From: Haematococcus lacustris | Taxonomy: Eukaryota; Chlorophyta; Chlorophyceae; Chlamydomonadales; Haematococcaceae | NCBI GenBank assembly: GCA_030144725.1 | Contig: JASKMD010000025.1 | Location: forward strand, 7,866,033 to 7,930,032 | Direction of reading: 5' to 3' | DNA: 64,000 bases | Program-made: the position numbers and the translations under genes | Notes under the pieces: model-generated | Database searches by the model: none | What the model saw: only the letters and a program-made list of their open reading frames with translations | What the model was told of the DNA's origin: nothing | Shown here: positions 31,546-42,400 of the stretch, piece by piece | Layout: the number at the start of each line of letters is the position of its first letter | Numbering within the stretch: position 1 is the stretch's first letter

Positions 31546-31580
31546 TTGAAAGAAAAAATCAACTCCAAGTGGCTGGCGAG
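31546..31580. repeat. LINE target-site duplication, 5'-side copy (35 bp)
   Basis: Identical to 18451-18485. The first five bases (TTGAA) are also shared with the end of the LINE's duplicated 5' segment, so the 5' junction has microhomology. Confidence 0.92.
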
Positions 31581-31605
31581 ATTCGATCGTTGGCCTGTTG
31601 TGCTG

Positions 31606-31738
31606 CTCTGTGAGGTAACCAGTACTGGTTAGGGGCCAGTAGTGGTGCAAAACCAGTACTGGTATGACACCAGTACTGGTTACTGACCAGTACTGGTTTT
31701 GCGCCAGTAATGGTTTTGCACCAGTACTGGTTTACCAC
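31606..31738. repeat. cluster of ACCAGTACTGGT palindromes
   Basis: Six or seven perfect or one-mismatch copies of ACCAGTACTGGT within about 130 bp, near 31616, 31655, 31671, 31688, 31706 (CCAGTAATGG) and 31722, often flanked by TTTTGC. Each is a 12-bp perfect palindrome. The cluster lies just outside the LINE. Confidence 0.9.
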
Positions 31739-31906
31739 TGTGGTTGGAGTTGCGCTGGGTTTTGTGTAAAACGTTCTATATCTGTCCCCTTCTTTGCGTG
31801 ATGCCCGATGTCGTAATGCGTGTCATGTGTCGTTTGGATCTGCAATGTGCACGGGTGATTTCCCACATCATATCGACGGTCGGAATGTTAATGTGGGTAC
31901 AAGTGA
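31739..31906. other. spacer before variant telomere array
   Basis: No gene seen. Confidence 0.5.
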
Positions 31907-32482
31907 CGGTTAGGGCTAGGGCTAGGGCTAGGGCTAGGGCTAGGGCTAGGGCTAGGGCTAGGGCTAGGGCTAGGGCTAGGGCTAGGGCTAGGGCTAGGGC
32001 TAGGGCTAGGGCTAGGGCTAGGGCTAGGGCTAGGGCTAGGGCTAGGGCTAGGGCTAGGGCTAGGGCTAGGGCTAGGGCTAGGGCTAGGGCTAGGGCTAGG
32101 GCTAGGGCTAGGGCTAGGGCTAGGGCTAGGGCTAGGGCTAGGGCTAGGGCTAGGGCTAGGGCTAGGGCTAGGGCTAGGGCTAGGGCTAGGGCTAGGGCTA
32201 GGGCTAGGGCTAGGGCTAGGGCTAGGGCTAGGGCTAGGGCTAGGGCTAGGGCTAGGGCTAGGGCTAGGGCTAGGGCTAGGGCTAGGGCTAGGGCTAGGGC
32301 TAGGGCTAGGGCTAGGGCTAGGGCTAGGGCTAGGGCTAGGGCTAGGGCTAGGGCTAGGGCTAGGGCTAGGGCTAGGGCTAGGGCTAGGGCTAGGGCTAGG
32401 GCTAGGGCTAGGGCTAGGGCTAGGGCTAGGGCTAGGGCTAGGGCTAGGGCTAGGGCTAGGGCTAGGGCTAGGGCTAGGGCTA
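31907..32482 (+). repeat. variant telomere array (CTAGGG)n, about 95 units
   Basis: Essentially perfect 6-bp repeat GGGCTA, one base from TTAGGG, introduced by GTTAGGGCTAGGG. Alanine/arginine and serine/proline frames over it are artefacts. Confidence 0.97.
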
Positions 32483-32501
32483 GACATGACGTGTGGATGG
32501 G

Positions 32502-32757
32502 GTTGGGTTAGGGTTAGGGTTAGGGCTAGGGCTAGGGTTGGGGCTAGGGCTAGGGCTAGGGCTAGGGCTAGGGCTAGGGCTAGGGCTAGGGCTAGGGCTA
32601 GGGCTAGGGCTAGGGCTAGGGCTAGGGCTAGGGCTAGGGCTAGGGCTAGGGCTAGGGCTAGGGCTAGGGCTAGGGCTAGGGCTAGGGCTAGGGCTAGGGC
32701 TAGGGCTAGGGCTAGGGCTAGGGCTAGGGCTAGGGTTAGTGCTAGGGCTAGGGCTAG
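32502..32757 (+). repeat. second (CTAGGG)n array with TTAGGG units at its start
   Basis: Begins GGGTTGGGTTAGGGTTAGGGTTAGGG and changes to CTAGGG for about 38 units, with TTAGTG/TTAGGG variants at the right end. A 20-bp non-repetitive piece (GACATGACGTGTGGATGG) separates it from the first array. Confidence 0.96.
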
Positions 32758-32929
32758 TTAATATTTTCCTTGGAGGACATGTATTGGCTCTTGGGTGTAA
32801 CACCACTGTTTTGTCATGGTTGTGTATCGCTCAGCATCACATATATGGAGTGCAACACATGTTTAACGCATGCATGATGCCATGTGTTCATCACGATTGT
32901 CATGTTTCTTACTGGCCTGCTTAGAATCT

Positions 32930-33203
32930 TCAGTTATGGCTGCTGTATGGCACAAAATACATATCACCCTGACCCTCCTCGTGTGGGAAGAATGCCACAA
33001 ACAAGCTGTGGAACTGCTCCCCATTCACTGCATACCATGACATGCGCCCCGCACCCTCAAGCAAGGTGCTCTTACGACGTCCCACGCAGCTTTGGCGGGG
33101 AACCTTTGCCTCTTGGGTGGCCGGGACTGCACGCTTGCTAACTTTGCGCCCAGAGCGTCTTGCTTGAGATGTGCCACCCTGCTGTTCTGTAGCTGCTTCA
33201 GAT
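32930..33203 (-). CDS. C-terminal exon of an unknown protein, truncated by gap
   Basis: An open frame from the gap to a stop at 32930 reads a basic segment (ARRSGRKVSKRAVPATQ) and then WYAVNGEQFHSLFVAFFPHE and DMYFVPYSSHN. It has aromatic-rich, protein-like composition but no recognised domain. It could be the last exon of a gene whose body lies in the gap. Confidence 0.25.
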
Positions 33204-33703
33204 NNNNNNNNNNNNNNNNNNNNNNNNNNNNNNNNNNNNNNNNNNNNNNNNNNNNNNNNNNNNNNNNNNNNNNNNNNNNNNNNNNNNNNNNNNNNNNNNN
33301 NNNNNNNNNNNNNNNNNNNNNNNNNNNNNNNNNNNNNNNNNNNNNNNNNNNNNNNNNNNNNNNNNNNNNNNNNNNNNNNNNNNNNNNNNNNNNNNNNNNN
33401 NNNNNNNNNNNNNNNNNNNNNNNNNNNNNNNNNNNNNNNNNNNNNNNNNNNNNNNNNNNNNNNNNNNNNNNNNNNNNNNNNNNNNNNNNNNNNNNNNNNN
33501 NNNNNNNNNNNNNNNNNNNNNNNNNNNNNNNNNNNNNNNNNNNNNNNNNNNNNNNNNNNNNNNNNNNNNNNNNNNNNNNNNNNNNNNNNNNNNNNNNNNN
33601 NNNNNNNNNNNNNNNNNNNNNNNNNNNNNNNNNNNNNNNNNNNNNNNNNNNNNNNNNNNNNNNNNNNNNNNNNNNNNNNNNNNNNNNNNNNNNNNNNNNN
33701 NNN
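33204..33703. other. assembly gap (500 N)
   Basis: Exactly 500 N; placeholder length. Confidence 0.99.
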
Positions 33704-33943
33704 CCAGCAATAAGGTGGCATGCCGGATGAAGCTGTTTGTAGATGATTTGGGCTGGCTGCCTGGCTGCAGCTGCGAGGTGCATGCAAATCTGCACTGGTC
33801 CTCGGGAAGCACAGGTGAGTGGTCATGTTGAGCTGCCCTAATGCGAGTGGCTTGCCGCGTGTGCCAGCGGACTGACACGCATGGTCGTAATATAGAGGTG
33901 CCTGTAAGGCATGTCATGGTGCCATGGCTCCACCAGTCGAAGT

Positions 33944-34222
33944 TCAGCTTCGAGACCTTTTGGTGAGGAGTGACCGCAAAACAAAAAAGTTCGGCATCGA
34001 CGACTGCGGAGTGCAACAACGATAAGAAGCCTTCGGAAACTTTAACACGCGACAAAGCCTACGATAATAAAGCAATCCTCGCTTGCTTTGAAGGTGGGCG
34101 CTTGCAGGGTTAGAGTAAACTGGGCTCTCGCAGGCATCAGCACACGCTAACGTGGCAAGCACAGCGCCCAGCACCTTGGTGCATTTATAAGCGAACACTG
34201 CTGAACCCAGTAGCACAGCCAT
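33944..34222 (-). CDS. possible first exon of a secreted/membrane protein, divergent from the armadillo gene
   Basis: Starts MAVLLGSAVFAYKCTKVLGA followed by VLATLACADACES, which could be a signal peptide or anchor. It lies 188 bp from the start of the armadillo/SAM gene on the other strand, so the two may share a promoter. Continuation toward the gap was not resolved and the ORF is short; it could be chance. Confidence 0.25.
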   Translation of the reverse strand: MAVLLGSAVFAYKCTKVLGAVLATLACADACESPVYSNPASAHLQSKRGLLYYRRLCRVLKFPKASYRCCTPQSSMPNFFVLRSLLTKRSRS

Positions 34223-34410
34223 GTTCTAAGCGGCAAACAGCTTGAAGCAGGCAATGCGTGAGCAATGCAGCGGCGTTGAACCACACAGACCTTGTTTCGC
34301 ACACGGCAGCTAGCAGCAGAGTCTCTAAGCCTTTTCGTGAACGAACCCCGCATCCCACCCATCGCGCTTGCACATACACTGCTTTCTCATTGCAACGTAC
34401 CGCAGGCCCC

Positions 34411-37400
34411 ATGACTACCGACTCCTACGAAAACGACTACCTTGCCCGGCTGACAGTAAAACGCCTGGCAGAACTCAACAAGACGAGGGCAAAGGTGTGC
34501 TGTCAAGCAAGCCTGCCCACAGGGCAAGGAACCCCAACTCCCTGTCTAAGCTTGGGGCAAGGTGGCTGACCAGCTTTGCATCTGGCAGGTCGAGTCTCTT
34601 GAGCGGCGTGCAAGCCTACTGGCTGAACATGAGGTGGAGCGGCGGCGTCAGGACCTGCTGGACTCTTTAAGTGAACGCTACAGGGAACTGGGCCCTCAAC
34701 TGCGTGACATGAGCCACCATGTGGCTGAGCTCAAGGCGTACCTGCAGAGCGTGTATGACGCTGACCTGCTAGGCGATGGGCCGCTGCAGGTAGGGTAGCC
34801 ACCCTCAGTGGTACCCGCCACAGCACACTGAGGCTCAGAGCTGCTGGAAAGGGTCGCCTGCATGCTTGCACACAAAGGGATGAGCCTCTAGTCAGACTCA
34901 GTGCACCTGGGATGCCTGCCGCCATGCACCTGAGCCCTGCCACCGGGCCACTGCTGCTGCCGCTGCTGGTGTAGGACTTGGCAGCGGAGCACTGCGTGGG
35001 CTACGTGACGCGGCTGCTGGACCTGCTGGCCGAACCCTCCAAGGCAGCCTCCAAGGGTGCAGCGGGTGCGAGCTGGCTGCCCCACGGTGCTCACCACTCA
35101 CAGCAGCCGGCCCTGCCGCCTCTGGCCAATGATGCCTTTCCTAGTGTTTGAAGGCAGAGTGGGAAAGTCTGAGGCATGGGGCATGGGGCTGGGCGCTGGG
35201 AGGGAGAGCACTGATACAGGCTCAACCCCCTCAATCACCCTCTGCTGAGCTGAGCCATGCAGCCCCATGCATGCAGCATCCTCAGCGCTGCCCAAACCTA
35301 TCCCCCCCAGGCCCATGGGCCATGGCCACCTGCAGCTCCATACATGTTCTGTAGATGCATATCCTGACGCTAGGACTAGTACTCTGAAGCCAGCTTGCGC
35401 CACTGCAAGCCACACTCAGCTGCCCTCAGCTTCCCAAGCTCAGCTGCAGCAGCTGGGGCTGGAGAGCATCAGCACAGCCCTTGAACCTCATAAGCCATGG
35501 CCAGCTGGACTTTGAGTTTGGCCACGTCTGTGGTCAGCCTGGGCGCAAAGTGACCGCACCACCGCAGCCTGCATTAAGCTGCCCTGACTCAGCTGGTGTG
35601 TCTGGCATCCGTAGGGGTCATGGAGCTGGCGTCTTCCACTCTGGCCATGCTGGCGGGCCGCGCCCCGGTGGCAGGCCTCATGCACGCGGCTGGATCTCTG
35701 AGCGTCATGGTTAAGCTGCTCTCGCCCCTATTCCCTACCGTGGTGGTGGTCAACGTCTCGAACGCTGTCGGCAACCTAGCGCCGGACGCACCCTGCCGCC
35801 TGGCCTTTCGCGCAGCAGGAGGAGTCGGTGCCCTGGTTCGACTCCTGCGATCCGACGTGGACACCACAGCGCAGACAGCGGCCGCTGCCGCACTCAGCTT
35901 GTTGGCCGCGCGAGACGTCGTGATCCAGGACAGCGTCCGCTACCTCGGTGGCATCGAGCTGCTAGTCGAGCTGCTGGCATCCCCGTGAGTAGCCACTGCT
36001 ACTGAACCTTCTCGCCACCACTGCTCTGTGGGCACCTGCCAGCTTCTCTGTAATTCTAGAGAGCGCATGCAGCTCCCAAGGCCATGGAGTCACGCAGGCA
36101 ACCCATGCACTGGCATGCAGGGACTGGCCTCTTGCTTGCCTTGCCGTCATGGCGTGCAAAGTAGCTGATGTCTCACTATACGAGGTGCTCATCATAACAC
36201 CTGAACACGCTACAACATGCTGAACGTGCTGAGGCATGCTTAACATGCTTATGATGACGCATGCAGCTTCAGCCCCACAGCCCCCATGCACCTAGTTATG
36301 TCTAGTGTAGTGAGGCGAGGGGCATACCCTGCACTGCACTGCAGGGACACCTACCTGGCGGAGGTGGCACGCTACGCCCTGCTGGCTCTGCGCCACGGCA
36401 ATGTCAAGAACCAGGTGAACCTGGCAGAAAGATCAGAGCAGAGCTAGGGTTCAGAATCAGTGTTCACCACCAGGGTTCAATATCAGATTCAGAATCAGGG
36501 GTCAGGGCTAGCTGCAAGGCTAGCTTGGAGTGAAGTGTGGGATCCAGGTCAGGTGCCTGCTCCCAGTATGTGTCAGCGCACTGCGCTGTACCCAATAACT
36601 TCACAAGCCTGTGCTCAATGCTTTGGCATTCCACCACGCCTGCACCTTGCCCCTGACCCTCGCCAGGCAGAGATCATCACCAGCGTGCGTGGCTCCTCTG
36701 CACTGGTCAAGGACCTGCGACGCCTAGACGCCGCCAGCGAGCTGCTGCGCTTTGAGGACGGCACCCCGGTGAAGGCTCCCAGCCGGGCCCACGCCGCCTC
36801 CTTGCCCCTGACCTCAGCTGGAGAGGTGCGCTGCACCCTCACCCGCCCTCAGTCAATACCTGCACGGCTGCAGAGTGGATCGGTAGGCTGCAGGGCTGCC
36901 TGGCTGACGGCACTAGCAGGCCAGGTGCAGCAGGCCAGAGCAGGGTGCTCAGGAGTGCGACCAGCAACTGGTCACCAGTGTGCTTAGTCTCGAAGTGTCT
37001 GTCTGCTCATGCCTGCCCCTGGCCCTGGCCTGCCCTGGCTCATGCCTGCCCCGCCCTGGCCTGCCCCATCTCTGCTCACCATGCAGTTGAAGGTGCAGGT
37101 ACAGCACCTGGCCCTAGGTGCTGTAGCTGGTGCAGCAGGCACGAGTGGCAGCCGCCCCAGGTCCCCTACCAACTCTTTCTCAGTTGTGTGCACAGGCAGG
37201 ATGGGGGCAGGGGGAGGTTGCCAACAAGCCTGCTGCTGCCCCTACGCAGCATAGGCAGCTTGGGCTACTAAACCCCGTTCAAGCAGGTCCCTGCCCCTCC
37301 CCTGTTTGCCCAGGTGCGCAACCTGATCCACGAGATGACAGCACACGCCCCGCGCAGCCCCACCCGCAGCCCCCTGCGGCCCCGCACTGCCAGCAGCAGC

Positions 37401-38756
37401 ACCACCACCCCACTGCGGCCGCTCGACCCGGTGACCCCCCAGAAGCCACTGCTGACCCGTGACTACGCCCTCAACTCCCTCACCCCGGGTCGCGACTCGC
37501 TCAGAACGCCCAGGCGCTCCGCCTCACCTCTTGCCCGAGGTACAGGTGAGCTGCTCAGCAGCTACAGGAGGACTGACTGGGCCTGGGTGTGGGGCTGGGT
37601 CTGGAAGTTGGGTGTGTAGTGCTTGTATGTGGTGAAGGTATGTGCTGTGGCCTGTCACTTACTCTGAGCTACGCTGCAGGCCTGTTGTGCTAAGTCTACC
37701 AGCTGCATCGCATTGCTGCTGGGTGATGCAGGTGCCAGCAGCTTCCTGAGCACGCCACAGTCCCCGGCAGAGGTGGACTGGAAGATTAGTGCTCTGGTGG
37801 AGGTGGAGAGCGAACTGCTGCGCAAAAAGCACTTGTCCAGGTGAGCTGCCACCACCTGAGCCCGCCCCACCCTCTCCCTCAATGCAAGCCCTTCTCTCAG
37901 CTTTCGTTTTCTCACTATCTCAACTCAGCTGATCATACACAGCTGTGTATGATACGTGTGTGGATACGTGCTGAGTTCCTGTTCTCCTCATTTATCGCAG
38001 GTTCACTGTAGATGAGCTGGGTCTGCTGCTGGAACAGATGGGTTTTGACAGCCTAGACCTGCGAGGGTTCAGAGTGCACCGGGTTTCAGGTACGAGCGCT
38101 GCTCCGCCTAATCTCGCATGAGCCGACATGTCCGAGCTCAACATTGTACACGTGTGAACTCTTGGATGCATCATGTGCGCCCTGTACCGGTGCAGGGGCT
38201 GCACTGCTGGAGATGAGCGAAGAGGACATGACAATTGACCTGGTGCTCCCGCGCAGCAAGGTCCGTGAAGAATGCAAAGCCGCATCCAGCAGTTTGTTAA
38301 GCCTTTACTCGAGCACCTTAGTTCAGCGTGATTGTGCGCGGCCGCAGGTACGAAAGTTGCGATCGCTTCAGCGCGCTGCACGGCTGTTCGACGCAATCGC
38401 CACGCTCCCGCGCCAAGGCAAAATCAGCGAAGTAGAGCTGCGCCTCTTCCTAGCAGGACAGGGCGCGGGGCCGGCCGACGTTAACAAGGTGGGCTACCCG
38501 GTCGGGCTTGCACCCAATGCTAGTGCGCATCGTGGTGTTTTTGCTTGCACCCAAAGCCTCACATGCCAGCTGCGCCGTCTCGCATACGACCTCACTGCCT
38601 CGGCTCAATGCCTTGCTTTGCCAATGGCCTCAGGTGGTGAAGCTATTCAAGACGCTTGTTCGCGTTGATAAGTACGACTTCGTGACATTTTGGGACTTTG
38701 TGACCAGCTACGATTGGATCTCTCAAGCATTGCGCATTTACAACGTACCAGCATAA
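34411..38756 (+). CDS. armadillo-repeat protein with SAM-like domain, 12 exons, about 574 aa
   Basis: Exons: 34411-34494, 34589-34789, 34975-35056, 35615-35984, 36345-36414, 36667-36825, 37314-37545, 37732-37840, 38001-38089, 38196-38260, 38348-38488, 38634-38756. All junctions are GT-AG, phases agree and the total is 575 codons. Domains: coiled coil at residues about 15-90 (LERRASLLAEHEVERRRQDL, then HHVAELKAYL); armadillo repeats at about 95-280 (GSLSVMVKLL, NVSNAVGNLA, GGVGALVRLL, GGIELLVELL); a Ser/Pro/Thr-rich linker (TPLRPLDPVTPQKP); then a SAM-like bundle (FTVDELGLLLEQMGFDSLDL, LLEMSEEDM) and an EF-hand-like helical tail ending NVPA. Such proteins are usually scaffolds, in algae often ciliary; that role is inference. 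Exon 7 has an alternative donor 6 bp earlier. Confidence 0.85.
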
Positions 38757-39489
38757 GGCGAAGTGATTCTCGACGAGACTAGTTTGAAACGCATTGACAT
38801 GATGGGTGACCTGCTTGGCTTGAAACGCATTGACATGCTTGACTGACATACAGGCAAACGAAAATCACTGATTTACAGGGTGGGTGGGTGCTTGGTTTGT
38901 ACGTGATTACTTGATGCCTATTTGCGATCCTGCACCACTAGAATGCCGTGCACATTGCACACCATAGCTATCCGTATTGTTGTTACGAGACACGAAGGAT
39001 GACAGACACGCCAATTACTCGGAATTGTCTGCAGGGTCAGGGTCCGTCGATCGCCTGACTGACGCCTGGGCTGCCCTACACATCCACCCGGCCATGTTAT
39101 CCTCCCCATGCAACCGTTTGCAAGACTCGCTTGACAAAGATTCACACATCGGAGCTGCTGACGCCGTCAGCCGCCGGCCTCGGCACCGCTGAAAACCACT
39201 CTTTTGCTCATCTTACTGACTAGGGCCTACCAGGCTACGGTGCAGGAGATGCTGATGATGATGATGTGGCTTACACCGCTTAAGCCGTCAGCCGTTAGGC
39301 TGCAGGAGATGCAGCCTTGTCTTATTAGCCACATGTCTGTAGAAGGTTGACCCCAGGCTCTGCTGGGTTGGCATAACCCTAACCCCAGGCCCTGCTGCAC
39401 CCCGCACGACCAGTGTCCAGCTGCTAATCTGCGGAAAGCTTCCCGGCTGTCGCCTCAAGGCAGCCCTCAGTGCTGCCCTGATCCACATC
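38757..39489. other. convergent intergenic region
   Basis: Lies between the 3' ends of two convergent genes. It contains a repeated TTGAAACGCATTGACATG (about 38785-38835), a GATGATGATGATG run (about 39250) and a single CATAACCCTAACCCC telomere-like word at 39372. No gene seen. Confidence 0.55.
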
Positions 39490-42400
39490 CTACCCCTGCC
39501 CTCTGCCCCTACCCCTGCCCTTACCCCTGCCCCTACCCTCTGCCCCTACCTCTGCCCCTACCCCTGCCCCTGGTCTTGGTGCCTGGGCTGCAGCTGCACC
39601 TCCGTCTGCCACGGCTGCTGCATGTGCTGCCAGGTCTGCAGCCAGGGCCGCACCCCGCCTGGGGCCTGAGCCCCTGACTCCTGCCTGACCCAGGCTGGCT
39701 GCCCTGGCTGCCGCTCCCCCCCTATGCCCGCACCTCCATCCTGTCTGGTGTCCACCTCTGACCAGGTGCTGGGCTGTGCTGGGCTGTTTTCTGAGCTGCT
39801 GCAGAAGCTCTGGCCACCCCTTTGCTGCGCTTGTGCAAGGCTGGCACTTTGGCTGTGCTGTTGGCTGTGCTGCTGGCCATGCTGCTGGCTGTGTTGCTGA
39901 TTTTGCTGGTGCTGAGTTGTGCTGGTGCTGGGTCCTCATGCTGCCTGTTTTGTACCCCGGCTGCGACGGCACCTCGCTTGCCTCACATGCCCACAGCAGG
40001 CCCTCCCTCATGCCCTGCACCTCATCATGTAGCTTTGGCCCACGGTGCAAGTGGCGGGTGTGACCAGGGAACGGCTGAGGTGTGACCATCAGACGGCCCT
40101 CACACCCCTCACCCACTGGCTTAGGGGCCAGGGCCTGGTACTGACGTCGCTGGTGCCCCAACAGCAGCAGGACCCCTAGGAGGGTGAGGAAGCACAGCCC
40201 TAGACCCAGGCCCAGACCCAAGCCCAGTCCCAGCTGCTGCTGCGTCCTGCCGCCACCCCCCTCTCCCTGCTGCTGCCCCAGCAGTTGAGACACGCTGCCC
40301 ACATCCACCACCGCGGCGGTCATCAAGGCAGAGATGTTGGTGGGGCTGAAGCTGGACAGAAGCTGCTGGCGCACTGCCAGGGCGAAGGCCTGCCCCCTGG
40401 GATCGTCTGGGCTGCTGGCCATGGCCTGCTGCAAGGCCAGCCCCAGGTGGGTCAAGGCAGGGGCGGCATACAGCGCCTGCACTGACCCAATCTTGGCTAG
40501 CGTTCTGAAGCCGCGCGGGTCTGGGTCAGTGCGGCTGCGCACAGCAGCAACCGCCAGGCCAACCACCTGTGCGGTTTGGTTGTTGAGGTTGGTGACGAGT
40601 GCTGCTGCGGCTGCCAGCACCTGGGGCAGGAGGGGGGAGGGCTGTGGGGGGGCGCCCCCCATGGCCTGAGCCAGGTGGCGGGCAGGGCCCTGCAGCCAGG
40701 CCCCTGGGGCTGTGACCTGGCTGGACTGCGCTTCCTGCATGCGCCTGCCCCTGCCTGCTAGGTCGCTGCCAGCCCCGCCCAGTTGAGCGGCGGCGTACTG
40801 GGCCGCCAACACAGCCGCCACAAAGCCTGGGTCACACAACTGCTGCTGTGAGGGAGGGCTTAGGGACAGCTGCTGATACACGGCACCAGCCACATCGTCC
40901 AGGTCGCTACCAGGCACTGCTGCACTGACAAAGCTGCGGAACAGCGCCAGGCACAAGGCAGTAGCCGCCGCAGCAGCAAAGGGTTAGCAGAGGGGCAGTT
41001 GTGCTGGGAGAGATGTGAGGCGAATCCAGTGCACCCATCCCTGAGTTTGCCTGTTCGCTAGGGCCTGGTCGACCCAGTGCGGCCACTCAGTTCAGAGGCA
41101 CACACAGAGGCCCCTGCACTGGTGGAGACAGGCTGGGGACGCGGATGAACAGCAGTCCCTGGGCCCTGAGCAAAAAGAACAGCAAAGAAGCCTGACTGAA
41201 TGGTTTGCTGTCAATGGCAGCCCAGGCAGAGGGCGAGCTAGGCAGCAGCTGCTAGGCCTGAAAGAGTGTCCAATGTCTGGTGTGGTGGACAGAAAGCGCT
41301 GCGCCCTGATGAGGGGAGGAGCCAAAACATGCACAGAGGGGGGGGTGCGCTCCATGTGCATCCGATGCTTGCTTGGCTCTGCCCACCCGCGTCGTCGTGC
41401 TGGCATGTGATCAAGGCGATCGGTCAGCCATGCGCGCACGCACCTCGCCACCAGCAGCACCAGGCTCGACAGTAGCGTGTTTGCCCCAGCTACACACAGC
41501 GCGACGCCGGACGCCGGCGCCCAGTCCCGGATTGCGTACGAAGTGTAGTAAGAGGCTGCCGAGCTCTGCAGCAGCGCTTCGTACACGCGCCGCCAGTCGC
41601 TGACGTCTGGCAGGGACGGCCGCGCCTGCTGCCGCGCAGCCCACATCAGGGCCACCAGCGTGGAAGCCGGGGAAATGTGCAGCGGACCGGCGCTGGTGTC
41701 CGCGGCGAGCGACTCCGCGCTTGGGGGCAGCACGGCCAGCAGCGATGTGGAAGTGCGCGCCAGCGTCCAAGTGTCCATGGCAGCGGGCAGCACCTAGGGG
41801 CCAGGTAGCGACACGTGGCAAAGCCTCAGTTGAAACGGGCAGAAGGAGCGCTGCCCGATGTAAGCAGCGCTGTGATATCAGCAATAACAATGGCATATGC
41901 CAGTGTGATGGATATGATAAGACAGGATGTGGTACGATAATAATACAATGATATGTTAGGTATAACGATATGATAATGATGAGCGCTGCCTGACATGATT
42001 TCTGGCCACTGACCCGCAGGGTGACGATGCCTGAGGGGATGGTGAAGGCGACTGTGTTGGAGGAGACGTTGACCGCCCCTGACTGCCCCGCCATGAAGTC
42101 GTAGGTGGTGACAGCAGCAGCTGTGAGGGGGCCAATCATGGACGCCACCATGGTCAGCTGGGTGGGGTTGGCGGCAGGCAGGTAGGGAGCTGGCAGGCCC
42201 AGGACCCCCAGCAGGCCGGCAGTGGTGATGTTGACCAAGGTGATGAGGGAGGGGGGGTCTGCCAGCACCGCAGCCATGGCCGTGGGCAAGGTGGTCAAGT
42301 CCCCTGCCAGCAGCGGTGCCAGCCTGACCTGCACCGCCGCCGCCAGCCTGACTAAAACTGGGACAGCCTGCAGGGGGTGGGGGTCCCTGCCTGCCAGCGC

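Noticed and set aside
31744..32924. Ala/Arg and Ser/Pro repeat ORFs at 32 kb
   Set aside because: CTAGGG hexamer array; no gene.
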